Notes under the pieces: generated by a model
What the model was told of the DNA's origin: nothing
Database searches by the model: none
The model's input: the letters and a program-made list of their open reading frames with translations, nothing else
Origin: Undibacterium pigrum
GTDB taxonomy: Bacteria > Pseudomonadota > Gammaproteobacteria > Burkholderiales > Burkholderiaceae_D
NCBI RefSeq assembly: GCF_003201815.1
Contig: NZ_QJKB01000021.1
Span: forward strand, 1-50,150
DNA length: 50,150 nt
Direction: 5' to 3'
Shown: positions 8,807-17,350 of the stretch, one piece after another
How the letters are laid out: each line of letters starts with the position of its first letter
How positions within the stretch are numbered: position 1 is the stretch's first letter
Program-made: the position numbers and the translations under genes

Positions 8807-9190
8807 ATGTTTATTAGTATGATTTTTTGGATGTGCGTGATTATTCTACTCAGCGAATTAATCAATAAATTTATCATTAAAGCGCGATTTCTAAACGGCG
8901 CATATATCTACATCATGTTTCTTGTAGTCGGGCTTTCAACGCACATATACATGATTAATGAATTTTCACGAGATTTCCAGGCTATTGGCGCAGCATTAGG
9001 CGCAGCACTTTTCGCTATAAGCATTGCGCTCTACTTTGGCTTCAAGTTCAGAAAAGAGAACCCGTTCTCATTTCCGAGCATTCTGTGGACCAAGAAAGAA
9101 ACCATTTCCAAAGAAGAGAAAAGAATATCTCAAGAAAAAGCGGGAACACCAGCCTGGGCGCAGACGAATCAAGATGACGAAACCGCGTAG
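8807..9190 (+). CDS. Hypothetical three-TM membrane protein
   Basis: A 127-residue protein with three hydrophobic helices (about residues 3-23, 30-50 and 58-80), then a basic and polar cytoplasmic tail rich in Lys and Glu. A GGAAG ribosome binding site precedes the ATG at 8807. Its base composition is clearly more AT-rich than the flanking metabolic genes, in line with an accessory or transferred segment that continues to about 10.5 kb. No family is recognised. Confidence 0.6.
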   Translation: MFISMIFWMCVIILLSELINKFIIKARFLNGAYIYIMFLVVGLSTHIYMINEFSRDFQAIGAALGAALFAISIALYFGFKFRKENPFSFPSILWTKKETISKEEKRISQEKAGTPAWAQTNQDDETA

Positions 9191-9263
9191 TGCTTGTTAG
9201 CAGCCCGAGCAGGTATTTGTGCAATGAATAAATGTAGCGATAAATAAGTTCTTCAAGGTAAAA

Positions 9264-9467
9264 ATGAAATTAAGAGTTCGATCTAAAGATCTGTATGTCG
9301 TCGCCTTGCTTCTTGTTATCAATGCCGGGATTTTTGGCTTGTTGGAAAAGTTTATTCAATCAATTTTGTTTCTCGCTTTTTCACTTTATTTTTACTACTC
9401 GGCAAAAAAACTTTCCAAACAGGAGCGATGCGATCTGAAGTACGAAAAAGATCGATCTGATACTTAA
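9264..9467 (+). CDS. Hypothetical small membrane protein
   Basis: A 67-residue protein with one or two hydrophobic helices (about residues 10-45) flanked by charged ends (KLRVRSKD at the start, KKLSKQERCDLKYEKDRSD at the end). An AAGG ribosome binding site sits just before the ATG. It shares the AT-rich composition and strand of the preceding gene, from which it is separated by 73 bases. No family is recognised. Confidence 0.5.
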   Translation: MKLRVRSKDLYVVALLLVINAGIFGLLEKFIQSILFLAFSLYFYYSAKKLSKQERCDLKYEKDRSDT

Positions 9468-9592
9468 AGGAACAAGTAAGGAGCGCAGAATGGCCCAAGC
9501 GCGTAGATACAGTTATCCCAGTCAAGCGAAATGCAAGCTAGTATCGAATGGTTTTCCGGATTTCAAAACCCCAAAAGATTCTATGGTTCCCG

Positions 9593-9826
9593 TCAAGTTT
9601 TCATTACGACGAGATCAGGATTAAAGTCAGTTTTGTTCTTGAACAAGGTAAAAGCGATTCGTAATATTTTACGGGCGATGATCATCATGGTGGCCGTTGA
9701 GGGCCAGCCAAGTTGCCGGTAGTGTTGGTACGCGGGTGCCCATACCTTTGATTTTGCTGCGGCCATAACAGCGTTAAATAGCAAGCGGCGCAACGTAATC
9801 GTACGCATGCGGCTAATATTGGGAAC
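9593..9826 (-). pseudogene. C-terminal remnant of an IS110/IS116/IS902-type transposase
   Basis: The minus-strand frame reads R..LRRLLFNAVMAAAKSK, then APAYQHYRQLG, then ARKILRIAFTLFKNKTDFNP before a stop. This order (Arg-rich helix, AA-rich helix, YxRLG, RKLLRI-like helix, polar end) is that of the C-terminal transposase domain of IS110-family elements. Only about 75 residues remain; the DEDD catalytic domain and the element ends are absent, and upstream of it the frame runs into the start of the next plus-strand gene at 9832. It marks an old insertion and deletion in this AT-rich patch. The rest of 9468-9592 holds nothing I recognise. Confidence 0.6.
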
Positions 9827-9831
9827 TAAAT

Positions 9832-10461
9832 GTGAATGCGTTAATTAAAGATTGGACTAAGTTTTGTACTGGCAAAGAGAACTTTGATAAATCACACTTT
9901 GCTACTCTTTTTTCGCAAGATTTGGATGATGAGGAGCTCAAGGAAATTTTTAGTTTTTTTCCTTCAATGCAATCCATGGTCGAGCGACTAAAGAAGCTTA
10001 AAAGCGCAGGTAGCTTGGAAAGAGGGCCATATTTCTTGCCAAAAACTGTAGCTATGCCAAAGGATTTGATCGAGTTAGTTAAGCTTGATGTAAAAAATCA
10101 GTTGCTTCTCTGCGACGAGCTAGGCAATGAGAAGCTGTGCAAAAAAATATTGCACGCAAAGATAGAGTTTGTCGATGATAAACATGTCATTGAGAAATTC
10201 AGAAATAAGAATAGTTTAAGCGAGCAGGTATTTGAACTAATAGGAGATTACATCGGCGAAGTGAGTGTTACTGATGCCAGGGTAGATGCATTGGAAGAAG
10301 CCCTTTATGGGCTGGCCGCTAACTATTATCTTGCGTGGTACATCATGGCGCCTGTTTTGAAGTTGAGCATTGATTTCGGAAGTTATTTTAATGTATGGCG
10401 TAATGGGGGAATTTATGTGATTGTAGAAGGGAAAATATTGATATCATCTATTAAATTGTGA
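9832..10461 (+). CDS. Hypothetical protein, AT-rich gene
   Basis: A 209-residue soluble protein beginning at a GTG, with no recognised domain. It is Lys- and Leu-rich, apparently mostly alpha-helical (DLDDEELKEIFSFFPSMQS, VERLKKLKSAG), with a more hydrophobic C-terminal third (ALYGLAANYYLAWYIMAPVL). Base composition is among the most AT-rich in the window, suggesting transfer. It starts immediately beside the transposase remnant. There is no catalytic-looking motif. Confidence 0.6.
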   Translation: MNALIKDWTKFCTGKENFDKSHFATLFSQDLDDEELKEIFSFFPSMQSMVERLKKLKSAGSLERGPYFLPKTVAMPKDLIELVKLDVKNQLLLCDELGNEKLCKKILHAKIEFVDDKHVIEKFRNKNSLSEQVFELIGDYIGEVSVTDARVDALEEALYGLAANYYLAWYIMAPVLKLSIDFGSYFNVWRNGGIYVIVEGKILISSIKL

Positions 10462-10633
10462 TGTATTGCCACTGCCCTGTTCTGCCCTCGTAGTACGCAT
10501 GTCATGCCGCAAATAACGAAAGCTTATAAGCACGCTCCACAGTCATCGCTTATCCATCTCAACGTGATTGCAATGAATGCGTTATTCGGCCTCATCAAGT
10601 AAGCCCGATGATCAAGTAGCAGAGATAATCCCC

Positions 10634-11344
10634 ATGAAAAATATATTGGAAGAAGTTTCCACACTCGCCCAGGCAGCCCACATAGAATTGCCGCCCATCT
10701 TGCAAGCACTATATCGCGATGGCCTGACCAGTTATGGCAAAGACAGGGCGGACTGGCAAGCCAACTGGGAACACTACATGCTCGGGGCACCGCCCGCGCT
10801 GGCCAGCAGCTATGATTTTGAATGGCTGGATGCGGAAGCTATTGCAGAAACCATCAAGGGCTGGCTGCACCCGCAAAGCCAGAACGGCCGCAGCTTTTTC
10901 CCTTTTGCCCAGTCTGGTGCAGGTGATGTATTTTGCCTGACAGAGCATGAGGGTGAATGCGTGGTTGTCTATATCTGGCATGACTCAGACGCGCATACGA
11001 TAGAGGCATTTTCATTTGCTGATTTTATTTATTCAAGACTGGTCACGGCGATGGCGGACATGAGTCACCTGCTTGATGACTTATCCAGTGCCGCCAATGC
11101 CAGACTGTGCCTGCTGGCCGATGTGCGCAGGCTAACAGCATACTTGCCCGCTGAGGATGCAACGCGTTTGCAGGCTTATCTTGAACGCCCGGTAATCGAA
11201 GTTGAAGTGAACCATGGTCGCCACACTGAGCACGTGCCTTGTCTCATCACCGATGAAGAATATAAGCAGTTGATGCAAGGAAAACGTGCGAGCGAGAGCT
11301 GGCCAGTAAATATACTTGCCCGATGGCTTGTCCAGTCTGCGTAG
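10634..11344 (+). CDS. SMI1/KNR4 (SUKH) family protein
   Basis: A protein of 236 residues if started at the ATG at 10634 (MKNILEEV); an ATG at 10577 would add 19 residues. The SUKH signature is visible as LPPILQALYRDG in the first helix, and as FFPFAQSGAGDVFCL about residues 88-102 followed by GECVVVYIWHDS. In bacteria this superfamily is widely used as immunity proteins against polymorphic nuclease toxins, though some members have housekeeping roles. No toxin gene sits next to it. The C-terminal part (about 150-236) is a helical extension ending in a segment that resembles nothing I know. Confidence 0.75.
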   Translation: MKNILEEVSTLAQAAHIELPPILQALYRDGLTSYGKDRADWQANWEHYMLGAPPALASSYDFEWLDAEAIAETIKGWLHPQSQNGRSFFPFAQSGAGDVFCLTEHEGECVVVYIWHDSDAHTIEAFSFADFIYSRLVTAMADMSHLLDDLSSAANARLCLLADVRRLTAYLPAEDATRLQAYLERPVIEVEVNHGRHTEHVPCLITDEEYKQLMQGKRASESWPVNILARWLVQSA

Positions 11345-11389
11345 AAACTATTCTCCTCTGCAGGAGTTGCCCTTGAGCGGTTCTCAAGC

Positions 11390-11917
11390 TTACGAAGCTA
11401 GCTTGCCAGCAACAGTCTGTATAAACGCCTCTACATCTGCCTGTGGCCCATCACCAAAATTGAGGTGGTTGCCATCGCCAGCCCATTCGCAGAAAACTGT
11501 CCTGGGCGTGCCATCCATATTGGTGCCACATTCCAATGTGAAGTAACGCACGCCTACATCTTCTGGTGGCAATTCGCTGCCGCCATGCATGAGCACGACG
11601 GCGACATAGTGAGCTTCTGCGATGGCCCTGGGTTCTGGCATGTTGAGTATTACGGCTGGATACTCATGGATACGGCAAGTCATGACCTTGACATCAGCGA
11701 CACTGAGCTCACTGGATGGCTGTTTGACGTGTTTGGCGCAGACACTCCACATCCAGGCCAGATAGGGCTCTTGCTCTTCAGAGGCAATGATAGAAAAAAA
11801 CTGCAGGGGGTCATCAGCACTCACCTGGCGTACGCACTGGTGGGCAAACATATAATGCTGCTCGCGTGGTTCGCTGAGCATGCCTGTGGATGGGTCTTTC
11901 TTCTTTTTCCAGAACAT
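11390..11917 (-). CDS. Hypothetical cytoplasmic protein
   Basis: A 175-residue protein starting MFWKKKKDP behind a GAGGAAC ribosome binding site. It appears to be an alpha/beta fold: alternating strands such as VKVMTCRIHEYPAVILNMP, AHYVAVVLMHG and GVRYFTLECG, then a product-like segment TPRTVFCEWAGDGNHLNFG. No signal peptide or TM helix. The gene is convergent with the SUKH gene, 45 bases away. The style recalls immunity-type proteins, but I do not recognise a family. Confidence 0.7.
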   Translation of the reverse strand: MFWKKKKDPSTGMLSEPREQHYMFAHQCVRQVSADDPLQFFSIIASEEQEPYLAWMWSVCAKHVKQPSSELSVADVKVMTCRIHEYPAVILNMPEPRAIAEAHYVAVVLMHGGSELPPEDVGVRYFTLECGTNMDGTPRTVFCEWAGDGNHLNFGDGPQADVEAFIQTVAGKLAS

Positions 11918-11956
11918 GATTGTTCCTCTACATTTGTGTCTGCATCAAGCTGCTAC

Positions 11957-12433
11957 TCACATTGCCAAAGTCTTGTGATGCAAATAATTACGATAGGTGA
12001 TCTTGAAGCCGTCGATATCGCGTTTATCGTCCTGTATCAGGAGGTCGCGCACTTCGTAAGCGCCATCTTCAATTTTATATACCCAGAAATCGAGGATGAC
12101 TTCAGGGTGGTCTTGCGAGACGATGGAGACACCTTTGCCACCCCCGATGATGTTGGAATATTGATAGACCATGAATTTGCCTTTCAATATTTTCTTGTCC
12201 AGCGCCAGGCCATCAAGTACCCTGGCGGCCCTTTCATCGACGGGTGAAACTTCATCACGATGGCTGGCATAGGTATTGAGAAACTTGCGCAAGTAAATCA
12301 CTTCGCCAGTTTTATAAGACTGGCCGTATTTGGCCAGTTGCTCTTTGCTGAGCACCAGTTCTTTGGGTGCCTGTGCATGGCCGAGCAAGGGAAACAGAAA
12401 CAGGGAGAGCAGGAAAATTTTACGGATTTGCAT
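11957..12433 (-). CDS. Hypothetical secreted protein
   Basis: A protein of 158 residues starting MQIRKIF at 12433, with a Sec signal peptide (FLLSLFLFPLLGHAQA, cleavage likely after AQA). The mature part has no recognised domain; it alternates short charged segments with strands such as GVSIVSQDHPEVILDFWVYK and lacks cysteines. The open frame extends to 12496, but the signal peptide fixes the start at 12433. It is followed on the same strand by the hypothetical gene at 11390-11917, 39 bases downstream. Confidence 0.75.
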   Translation of the reverse strand: MQIRKIFLLSLFLFPLLGHAQAPKELVLSKEQLAKYGQSYKTGEVIYLRKFLNTYASHRDEVSPVDERAARVLDGLALDKKILKGKFMVYQYSNIIGGGKGVSIVSQDHPEVILDFWVYKIEDGAYEVRDLLIQDDKRDIDGFKITYRNYLHHKTLAM

Positions 12434-12540
12434 GGATACTTTCGGTGTTTTTTTTATTATAAGCGATGGCACGCAGACAGTACCCCGGTTTGGCACGCAA
12501 GAAGCTCAAGCTGCCTACAAGCACTAACATCCGGCTAGCT

Positions 12541-12604
12541 AGCCTTTTTCGTCATGTGCCTCCCGTGCCATGGTCACCACCTCATCGACACTGAGTTCAC
12601 TGAA
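12541..12604 (-). pseudogene. Remnant of a SulP/STAS gene 3' end
   Basis: Bases 12559-12604 are identical, base for base over 46 bp, to 15047-15092 inside the 3' end of the sulP gene downstream of this block. In the same minus-strand frame the remnant reads FSELSVDEVVTMARE then AHDEKG and a TAG stop, against FSELSVDEVVTMARE, VLATKG and stop in the intact gene. So the last 21 codons with their stop survive while the rest is gone. It directly follows the membrane gene at 12632-13411 on the same strand. Confidence 0.75.
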
Positions 12605-12631
12605 AAACCAAAAACAGCTCATAAGTATCTC

Positions 12632-13411
12632 TTAGCGGGCATTGTTGACTTGCGTATCGTCAAGCTTGTCGTCAGCCTTATGTTGAGAAGTCCGGTACAT
12701 CCATTGCAAGGAACAAAAAAACAAAGGAAACCACGCGGCATGCATGAATTCTGTATACCAATACAAAAATATTGATATGGTCAGCAAGGAGGAAGCTGCG
12801 CCGTGATTAGTATTCTCTGTCCGCTTTTTGGGAAACGACAACAAGACTGCCCAACATAACATGATGAGAAAAAACGGTCCTGCGAAAGCGGGATTCTGCA
12901 AACCACGCGACCCTGGCAATAAAAAATCCGAGTCTGCTACGTAATACCATAACATCGGCGTACCAAGAATGGCGACGGCTACCCATGCGAAGAAAAAGCC
13001 GTCTTGTTGATTTGCAGGTTTTACTATCGCAGTCTGAGCTATTGTGCTGCCGGGTGGCTCGCCCTCATCTCTTGCAAGAGTACTCAATAGTCCGAGCCCA
13101 GCACCCATGATGATCAAGCCACCCGCGCGGTGGAACATCGCATACGTTTGCAGTAAAAACCCGATGGTTAGTAATGAACACCCCACACCGATGATGTTTT
13201 TTCTTGTCTGCCTCTTTGGCATGGAAAGAAGGGCTGCACAGAAAAATATGATTAACAGGAATGGAGCTGAGTATGCAAAATTTTGCAGACCACGAAAGCC
13301 ATGCATAAAATAATCTGTCTGAAAAAAATAGTACCAGACAGGTGGTAGCCAGACCAGCAGTGTCAGCAACCAGGCGATGATGAGGACTTGTTTGTGCTTG
13401 GATATCTGCAT
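12632..13411 (-). CDS. Membrane protein with two internal repeats
   Basis: A 259-residue integral membrane protein built of two copies of a roughly 105-residue unit (residues 8-115 and 139-238). Each has a WLPPVWYYFFQTDYF or TPMLWYYVADSDFLL segment, RGLQN, an AP/GPFFLI helix, a helix ending LLS-PK--T, and an SLLTI helix. The same unit also occurs twice in the neighbour at 13488-14705. About three TM helices per repeat are predicted by eye, and the C-terminal tail is polar. The family is not recognised. The gene is in line with its paralogue, 76 bases downstream of it. Confidence 0.7.
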   Translation of the reverse strand: MQISKHKQVLIIAWLLTLLVWLPPVWYYFFQTDYFMHGFRGLQNFAYSAPFLLIIFFCAALLSMPKRQTRKNIIGVGCSLLTIGFLLQTYAMFHRAGGLIIMGAGLGLLSTLARDEGEPPGSTIAQTAIVKPANQQDGFFFAWVAVAILGTPMLWYYVADSDFLLPGSRGLQNPAFAGPFFLIMLCWAVLLSFPKKRTENTNHGAASSLLTISIFLYWYTEFMHAAWFPLFFCSLQWMYRTSQHKADDKLDDTQVNNAR

Positions 13412-13487
13412 CAGAGTATTTTATTTTCTAGCACCGCATGGTGGTGCAATTGATGTTGAAGATTCATGCTGATTTTTTTCTTGGGCG

Positions 13488-14705
13488 CTACATGCAGCTT
13501 GATAACTGAGCATCTTGTAGCGGCTGTCTTTCTTCAAATCTCAGTCGATAAAAAATCACACGTACTTCCACAGCACGACCTGTGGATTTACTTTTAGAAA
13601 AACTGAGGAAGGGGCCGCTACGGCGGGCGATACTGAGGGCAGCCAGGTCCAGGTCATGGTTGCCTGACGATGCTTCAAGCTTTATGCCATCTCCTTTTAC
13701 ATAGATGCTGCCATCTTCCTTAATCGGAATGGAGACGTAGGTCTGGCCCTGGAGTTTCTTTTCGTGCATCGGTGGGAAATTACTGGCGATATAGCTCTCG
13801 ATTTTCTGGCTCACCGCTTGATAATAGCTGGCCAGCTCGCTATCCTTGGTTGAGGGAGTGACATAGATTGTTCTTACCTTGCGGCCAAACTTTCGTGTCT
13901 CAAGAAACTCTGCATTCAGCAATGCCTGCCAAAAAGGCAGAAATACCGTGCTCGCGTGAAAGAAATCTGGATCAGAGCGAAAGAACACAACAATAGCGAG
14001 CAAAGAGGCAGCCGCGCCAGATCTGGCATTGACTGTGTGTTTTGCCGGGAAAGACAACAAGACCGCCCAGAACAACATGATGAACACCAAAGGTGCAGCT
14101 ACAACAAGGTCTTGCAAACCGCGCATACTGCGGAGAAAAAAATCCTTTCCGCTCAAGAATACCCAAAACCAGGGCAAGGCAAGCATGATCACACTAGCCC
14201 AGGCAACCAAGGCGCTTAGTGTTTTCTTCATAGGCGCTTTTTTGTCGCCTTGATCAGGTTCAACTGCTTTGCTGTCTGTCTGCCCAAATTCACTAGCTAC
14301 CAAGGTATGCAATAAGGCAGCCCCTGCAAGCAAAAAAATGAAGCTGGCTGCCAATGACAAACTGGCATAGGTTTGCAGCAGCAAGCCCAGAGTCAGGAAT
14401 GAACTCGCGGCTCCGACTATGTTTTTTTCAGTCCTGTACTTTGGTATCGATAAAATCACAGCCCAGGCAAGTACAAGCAGCAGGTAATACACCGAATCCC
14501 AAAAGTCCCGTAAACCATAGGCACCCAGGGGAAAAAAAGCTGTCTGAAAAAAATAATGCCAGACAACTGGCAACCAGACAAATATGGTCAAGCCCCAGAC
14601 GATGGATAGAATTGATCTGGTTTTATTTAACAGCACGGGCTTCCTTATCTGATAATGCTGGCTATTATGCATGCTTGCCATATTACCATTATTGACTTTG
14701 ATCAT
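13488..14705 (-). CDS. Repeat-containing membrane protein fused to a TonB C-terminal domain
   Basis: A 405-residue protein. Residues about 28-260 contain two copies of the membrane repeat found in the gene at 12632 (WLPVVWHYFFQTAFFPLG, GLRDFWDS, LLVLAWAVILSIPK; then WFWVFLSGKDFFL, RGLQDLVVAAP, LLSFPAKHT). Residues 278-392 form a TonB-like C-terminal domain: YYQAVSQKIESYIASNFPP, KLQGQTYVSIPIKEDGS, EASSGNHDLDLAALSIAR and GPFLSF, the usual order in TonB energy transducers. A TonB domain after a multi-pass membrane region is an unusual fusion. Starts at 14705, 14681 and 14672 are all possible; none has a strong ribosome binding site. Confidence 0.75.
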   Translation of the reverse strand: MIKVNNGNMASMHNSQHYQIRKPVLLNKTRSILSIVWGLTIFVWLPVVWHYFFQTAFFPLGAYGLRDFWDSVYYLLLVLAWAVILSIPKYRTEKNIVGAASSFLTLGLLLQTYASLSLAASFIFLLAGAALLHTLVASEFGQTDSKAVEPDQGDKKAPMKKTLSALVAWASVIMLALPWFWVFLSGKDFFLRSMRGLQDLVVAAPLVFIMLFWAVLLSFPAKHTVNARSGAAASLLAIVVFFRSDPDFFHASTVFLPFWQALLNAEFLETRKFGRKVRTIYVTPSTKDSELASYYQAVSQKIESYIASNFPPMHEKKLQGQTYVSIPIKEDGSIYVKGDGIKLEASSGNHDLDLAALSIARRSGPFLSFSKSKSTGRAVEVRVIFYRLRFEERQPLQDAQLSSCM

Positions 14706-14820
14706 ATAGCCAACCTGACCACATTCACATCATGGCAAATGCCTGCTTTGCCAGCGGAAGGCTGCTACGACTGCCATGTTCAAGGCTAAGGCTGCTCTTG
14801 CAGGTAGCAATTGCCGTTAG

Positions 14821-14985
14821 GTAGGGCGCATTGCAATGCGCCGCATGGGGTGCAAATTTTGCAGGCATATATCTTTGCCGTGTTCTGCGTTGACGCGTAC
14901 TGACATGCCTTGAGATACTGCTTAATCAGGAAAATTTCCTTGTCGTGAATGTTATTTACATGCGGCGCATTGCAATGCGCCCTAC
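14821..14985. repeat. Pair of palindromic GGCGCATTGCAATGCGCC repeats in inverted orientation
   Basis: Two 27-bp units, 14821-14847 and 14959-14985, are perfect inverted copies of each other. Each contains the 18-bp palindrome GGCGCATTGCAATGCGCC flanked by GTAG on one side and GCATG on the other. They enclose 111 bp without a gene. The same core with the same CATG flank occurs again at 50041-50061. This is the typical look of a mobile palindromic repeat family. The remainder of 14706-15026 contains no gene. Confidence 0.85.
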
Positions 14986-15026
14986 TTTACGGCTGCGCTT
15001 GTTTGTCTCTGTTTTGTCCTGCAAAT

Positions 15027-16655
15027 TTACCCCTTCGTCGCAAGCACCTCCCGTGCCATGGTCACCACCTCATCGACACTGAGTTCACTGAAGCTGCCTA
15101 TGTGCAGCTGGGGTATCTCTGCTCTTTCGAGCACGATGCGGCTGGCGAATTTCAGGCGGGCCAGCATGAGCTGCTTGTTTTGCAGATGCAGGGTGGCGCA
15201 AAAATCTGTGATAGCTTCTATTGTGGTGCTGTCGAGGTCGGGGGATTCTTCCAGGCTCATGACGATGACCTTGGCATCGCTGGCGAGGGTGTATTGCTTG
15301 GCCAGGTTCATGGCAGTTTCTGCATTACCAAAGAACAGGCCGCTCTCTGGTCGCAGGATGAGTACGCCGGGTATGGTTTTAGCCTGGGGATAATTGACGA
15401 GGCTGACGAAGTCATGGCCACCGTTAAGGCGACCCAGTACCGAGATGCTGGTGCTGGCCAGCCGACGCAAGAGCATCAGCAAGCTAAAGCCGATGGCGGC
15501 CAGCAACCCGTCCAGCACGCCCAGCAGGAGCACGGCTGCCACGGCAGCAAGGGCGACGAACCTGTCCCTGTGTAATTTGAAGTAAGGATAAAACGCCGAT
15601 GGCCGCAAGGAATGGCTGACGGCATGGATGACAATGGCTGCCAGCACGGGTGCGGGTGTCAGGGCAATCACTGGCAGCAGGGTCAGCACGATGAGCAGCA
15701 AGGCGGCGGCTGCGGCCCAGCCCGCCATTTTGCTGTGTGCGCCATTATTTTCATTGGCGGCAGTGGCAGAAAAACCTGCGCCCACGGGCATGCCCTGGAA
15801 CAGGCCTGACAAGAGATTGGCCGCCCCCAGCGCCAGCAAATCGCGGTTGGGGCTCACCATGTCGCCATGGCGTATCGCAAAATTACGGATGGCGCTATAC
15901 GATTCTGCGTACAGGATGAGCAGCATGGCGATACTGAGTTCGCCTATGCGCAGGTATTGCACATAACTCAGATCTGGCAGGCTGGGTGCCAGCAATTGCA
16001 GGTCAATTGTGCCAACCTGCGCCACGCCATACTGTGCCAGGCCCAGACCTTGTCCGGCCACTATGCCTGCCCCCAGTACCAGCAAACCGGCAGGCAGATA
16101 AGGCAGGCGTGCCAGTGCAAACAAGAGTATCAATGCCGCCATGCCAACCGTCAGTGATACCCAGTTCCAGCTAGATATCCTGGCCAGCAATTCATAAGAA
16201 AAACGCAGCATGTCAGTGTGTTGTACATGTACCCCGACCACATGGGCAAACTGTTTGATGATAATGACTGCCGATAAACCAAAGGCAAAGCCGCGCAGCA
16301 CTGGCCTGGCAATAAAATCAGAAATGCTGCCCAGCTTTGCCATCCCGGCAAAGATAAAGAATAGCCCCGTCACTATCACCACGCCCGCAGCCACCAGCAT
16401 GCGCAAACCCGTATCCCCATTAGCCATGGCGGCAGTGGCCGATGCCAGCACCGCGGCAGAAGACGAGGTAGCAGCAACGATGGCAAAACGGCTGCTACCC
16501 AATACGCCATAACAGACCAGGCCAGCAAACACGGCGACGATGCCTGCCTGCGGTGGCAGGTTGGCGATGCTGGCATAGGCCACGGCCTCGGGCAATAACA
16601 GCCCTGCCAGCGACAAACCGGCGATGATGTCTGACCAGGCCCAGGCTTTATTCAT
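15027..16655 (-). CDS. SulP family inorganic anion transporter with STAS domain
   Basis: A 542-residue inner-membrane carrier of the SLC26/SulP family, which transports sulfate, bicarbonate or dicarboxylates. The first 400 residues hold the usual multi-TM core with the signature GLLLPEAVAYASIANLPPQAG near the start, a SAVIIIKQF segment, and VGAGFSATAANENNGAHSKMAG in the middle. The C-terminal STAS domain (about 425-540) has VIVMSLEESPDLDSTTIEAI, the phosphorylation-loop type DxDST. Specificity cannot be read from sequence. No carbonic anhydrase or sulfate assimilation gene is adjacent. The C-terminal 46 bp recur as a remnant at 12559-12604. Confidence 0.93.
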   Translation of the reverse strand: MNKAWAWSDIIAGLSLAGLLLPEAVAYASIANLPPQAGIVAVFAGLVCYGVLGSSRFAIVAATSSSAAVLASATAAMANGDTGLRMLVAAGVVIVTGLFFIFAGMAKLGSISDFIARPVLRGFAFGLSAVIIIKQFAHVVGVHVQHTDMLRFSYELLARISSWNWVSLTVGMAALILLFALARLPYLPAGLLVLGAGIVAGQGLGLAQYGVAQVGTIDLQLLAPSLPDLSYVQYLRIGELSIAMLLILYAESYSAIRNFAIRHGDMVSPNRDLLALGAANLLSGLFQGMPVGAGFSATAANENNGAHSKMAGWAAAAALLLIVLTLLPVIALTPAPVLAAIVIHAVSHSLRPSAFYPYFKLHRDRFVALAAVAAVLLLGVLDGLLAAIGFSLLMLLRRLASTSISVLGRLNGGHDFVSLVNYPQAKTIPGVLILRPESGLFFGNAETAMNLAKQYTLASDAKVIVMSLEESPDLDSTTIEAITDFCATLHLQNKQLMLARLKFASRIVLERAEIPQLHIGSFSELSVDEVVTMAREVLATKG

Positions 16656-16703
16656 GGTGGCTTAGTTGATAAATTCGTGAATGTGCGCGAGCGCATTTAA
16701 TTT

Positions 16704-16730
16704 GAAATAAATGATTTATCCATTTATTTC
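16704..16730. promoter_or_regulatory. 10-bp inverted repeat upstream of sulP
   Basis: GAAATAAATG (16704-16713) and CATTTATTTC (16721-16730) form a perfect 10-bp inverted repeat with a 7-base centre, 49-75 bp upstream of the SulP start. Position and symmetry would suit an operator for a dimeric regulator. No regulator gene is adjacent, so this stays a candidate. The rest of 16656-16899 has no gene. Confidence 0.35.
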
Positions 16731-16899
16731 AGAAGACCCTGAAGTATAAGCTGCAAGACGCAGGAAAGGGGGGAGACTATGTCTGGTGCAGCGGTTTTGT
16801 TGAGATTGCCAGGTAGTGCCATGGCGTATCGGCGATTGCTCAGTGCCGGAGATATGTTTGAATATAAAAGCAAAATCGGCGGCAGAATCCCGGCACTTG

Positions 16900-17076
16900 C
16901 TACTTTTCTTTATCAAACCCCACAACATGCAAAACCAACAGCGCAACGCCCATGATGATGCTGGCAATAATGTCGGAAGTGGAACTTGTATACGGCAAGA
17001 TGAAGATGCCATACAAAATACAGGCACATAGGATGGCAATGCAAACGCCAGTGAGGATTTTCTTGAAACTTGTCAT
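16900..17076 (-). CDS. Small two-TM membrane protein
   Basis: A 58-residue peptide MTSFKKILTG... with two hydrophobic helices (about 7-27 and 35-53) and a charged end FDKEK. This is a plausible small integral membrane protein. An upstream in-frame start at 17115 would add 13 residues. No strong ribosome binding site is visible. No family is recognised. It lies on the sulP strand but 240 bases upstream of it. Confidence 0.5.
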   Translation of the reverse strand: MTSFKKILTGVCIAILCACILYGIFILPYTSSTSDIIASIIMGVALLVLHVVGFDKEK

Positions 17077-17350
17077 GGGGATGTAAGCAAGAAAACTGCT
17101 ATTGGTCACACACAAGTACGCTCAAGTACACAATCAGCCGCAACAACATCTTTATCTCACCAGGCCTTCAGCTGTGCTGCCAGGCCTGGGCAGATACTGG
17201 CAGACATCAAAAATATTGCCAACAAGAATCATATTATTGCATAAATACATTTTTAAAATGCAAAATATATAACATCTTCATCATACTCCATGCGGATTTA
17301 ATTTGTGCAAGCGTTCGAAATGTACGCCCGCCAGGCAGTTAGCGACGGGC

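Noticed and set aside
9490..9624. 44-codon frame beginning MAQARRYSYPSQ
   Set aside because: It looked briefly like the start of a REP-associated transposase, but the following residues do not fit and it overlaps the IS110 remnant.
11465..12247. 260-codon plus-strand frame
   Set aside because: It covers two minus-strand genes, one with a clear signal peptide; no family features.
14949..15575. 208-codon plus-strand frame
   Set aside because: Antisense to the SulP 3' part and begins in the palindromic repeat.
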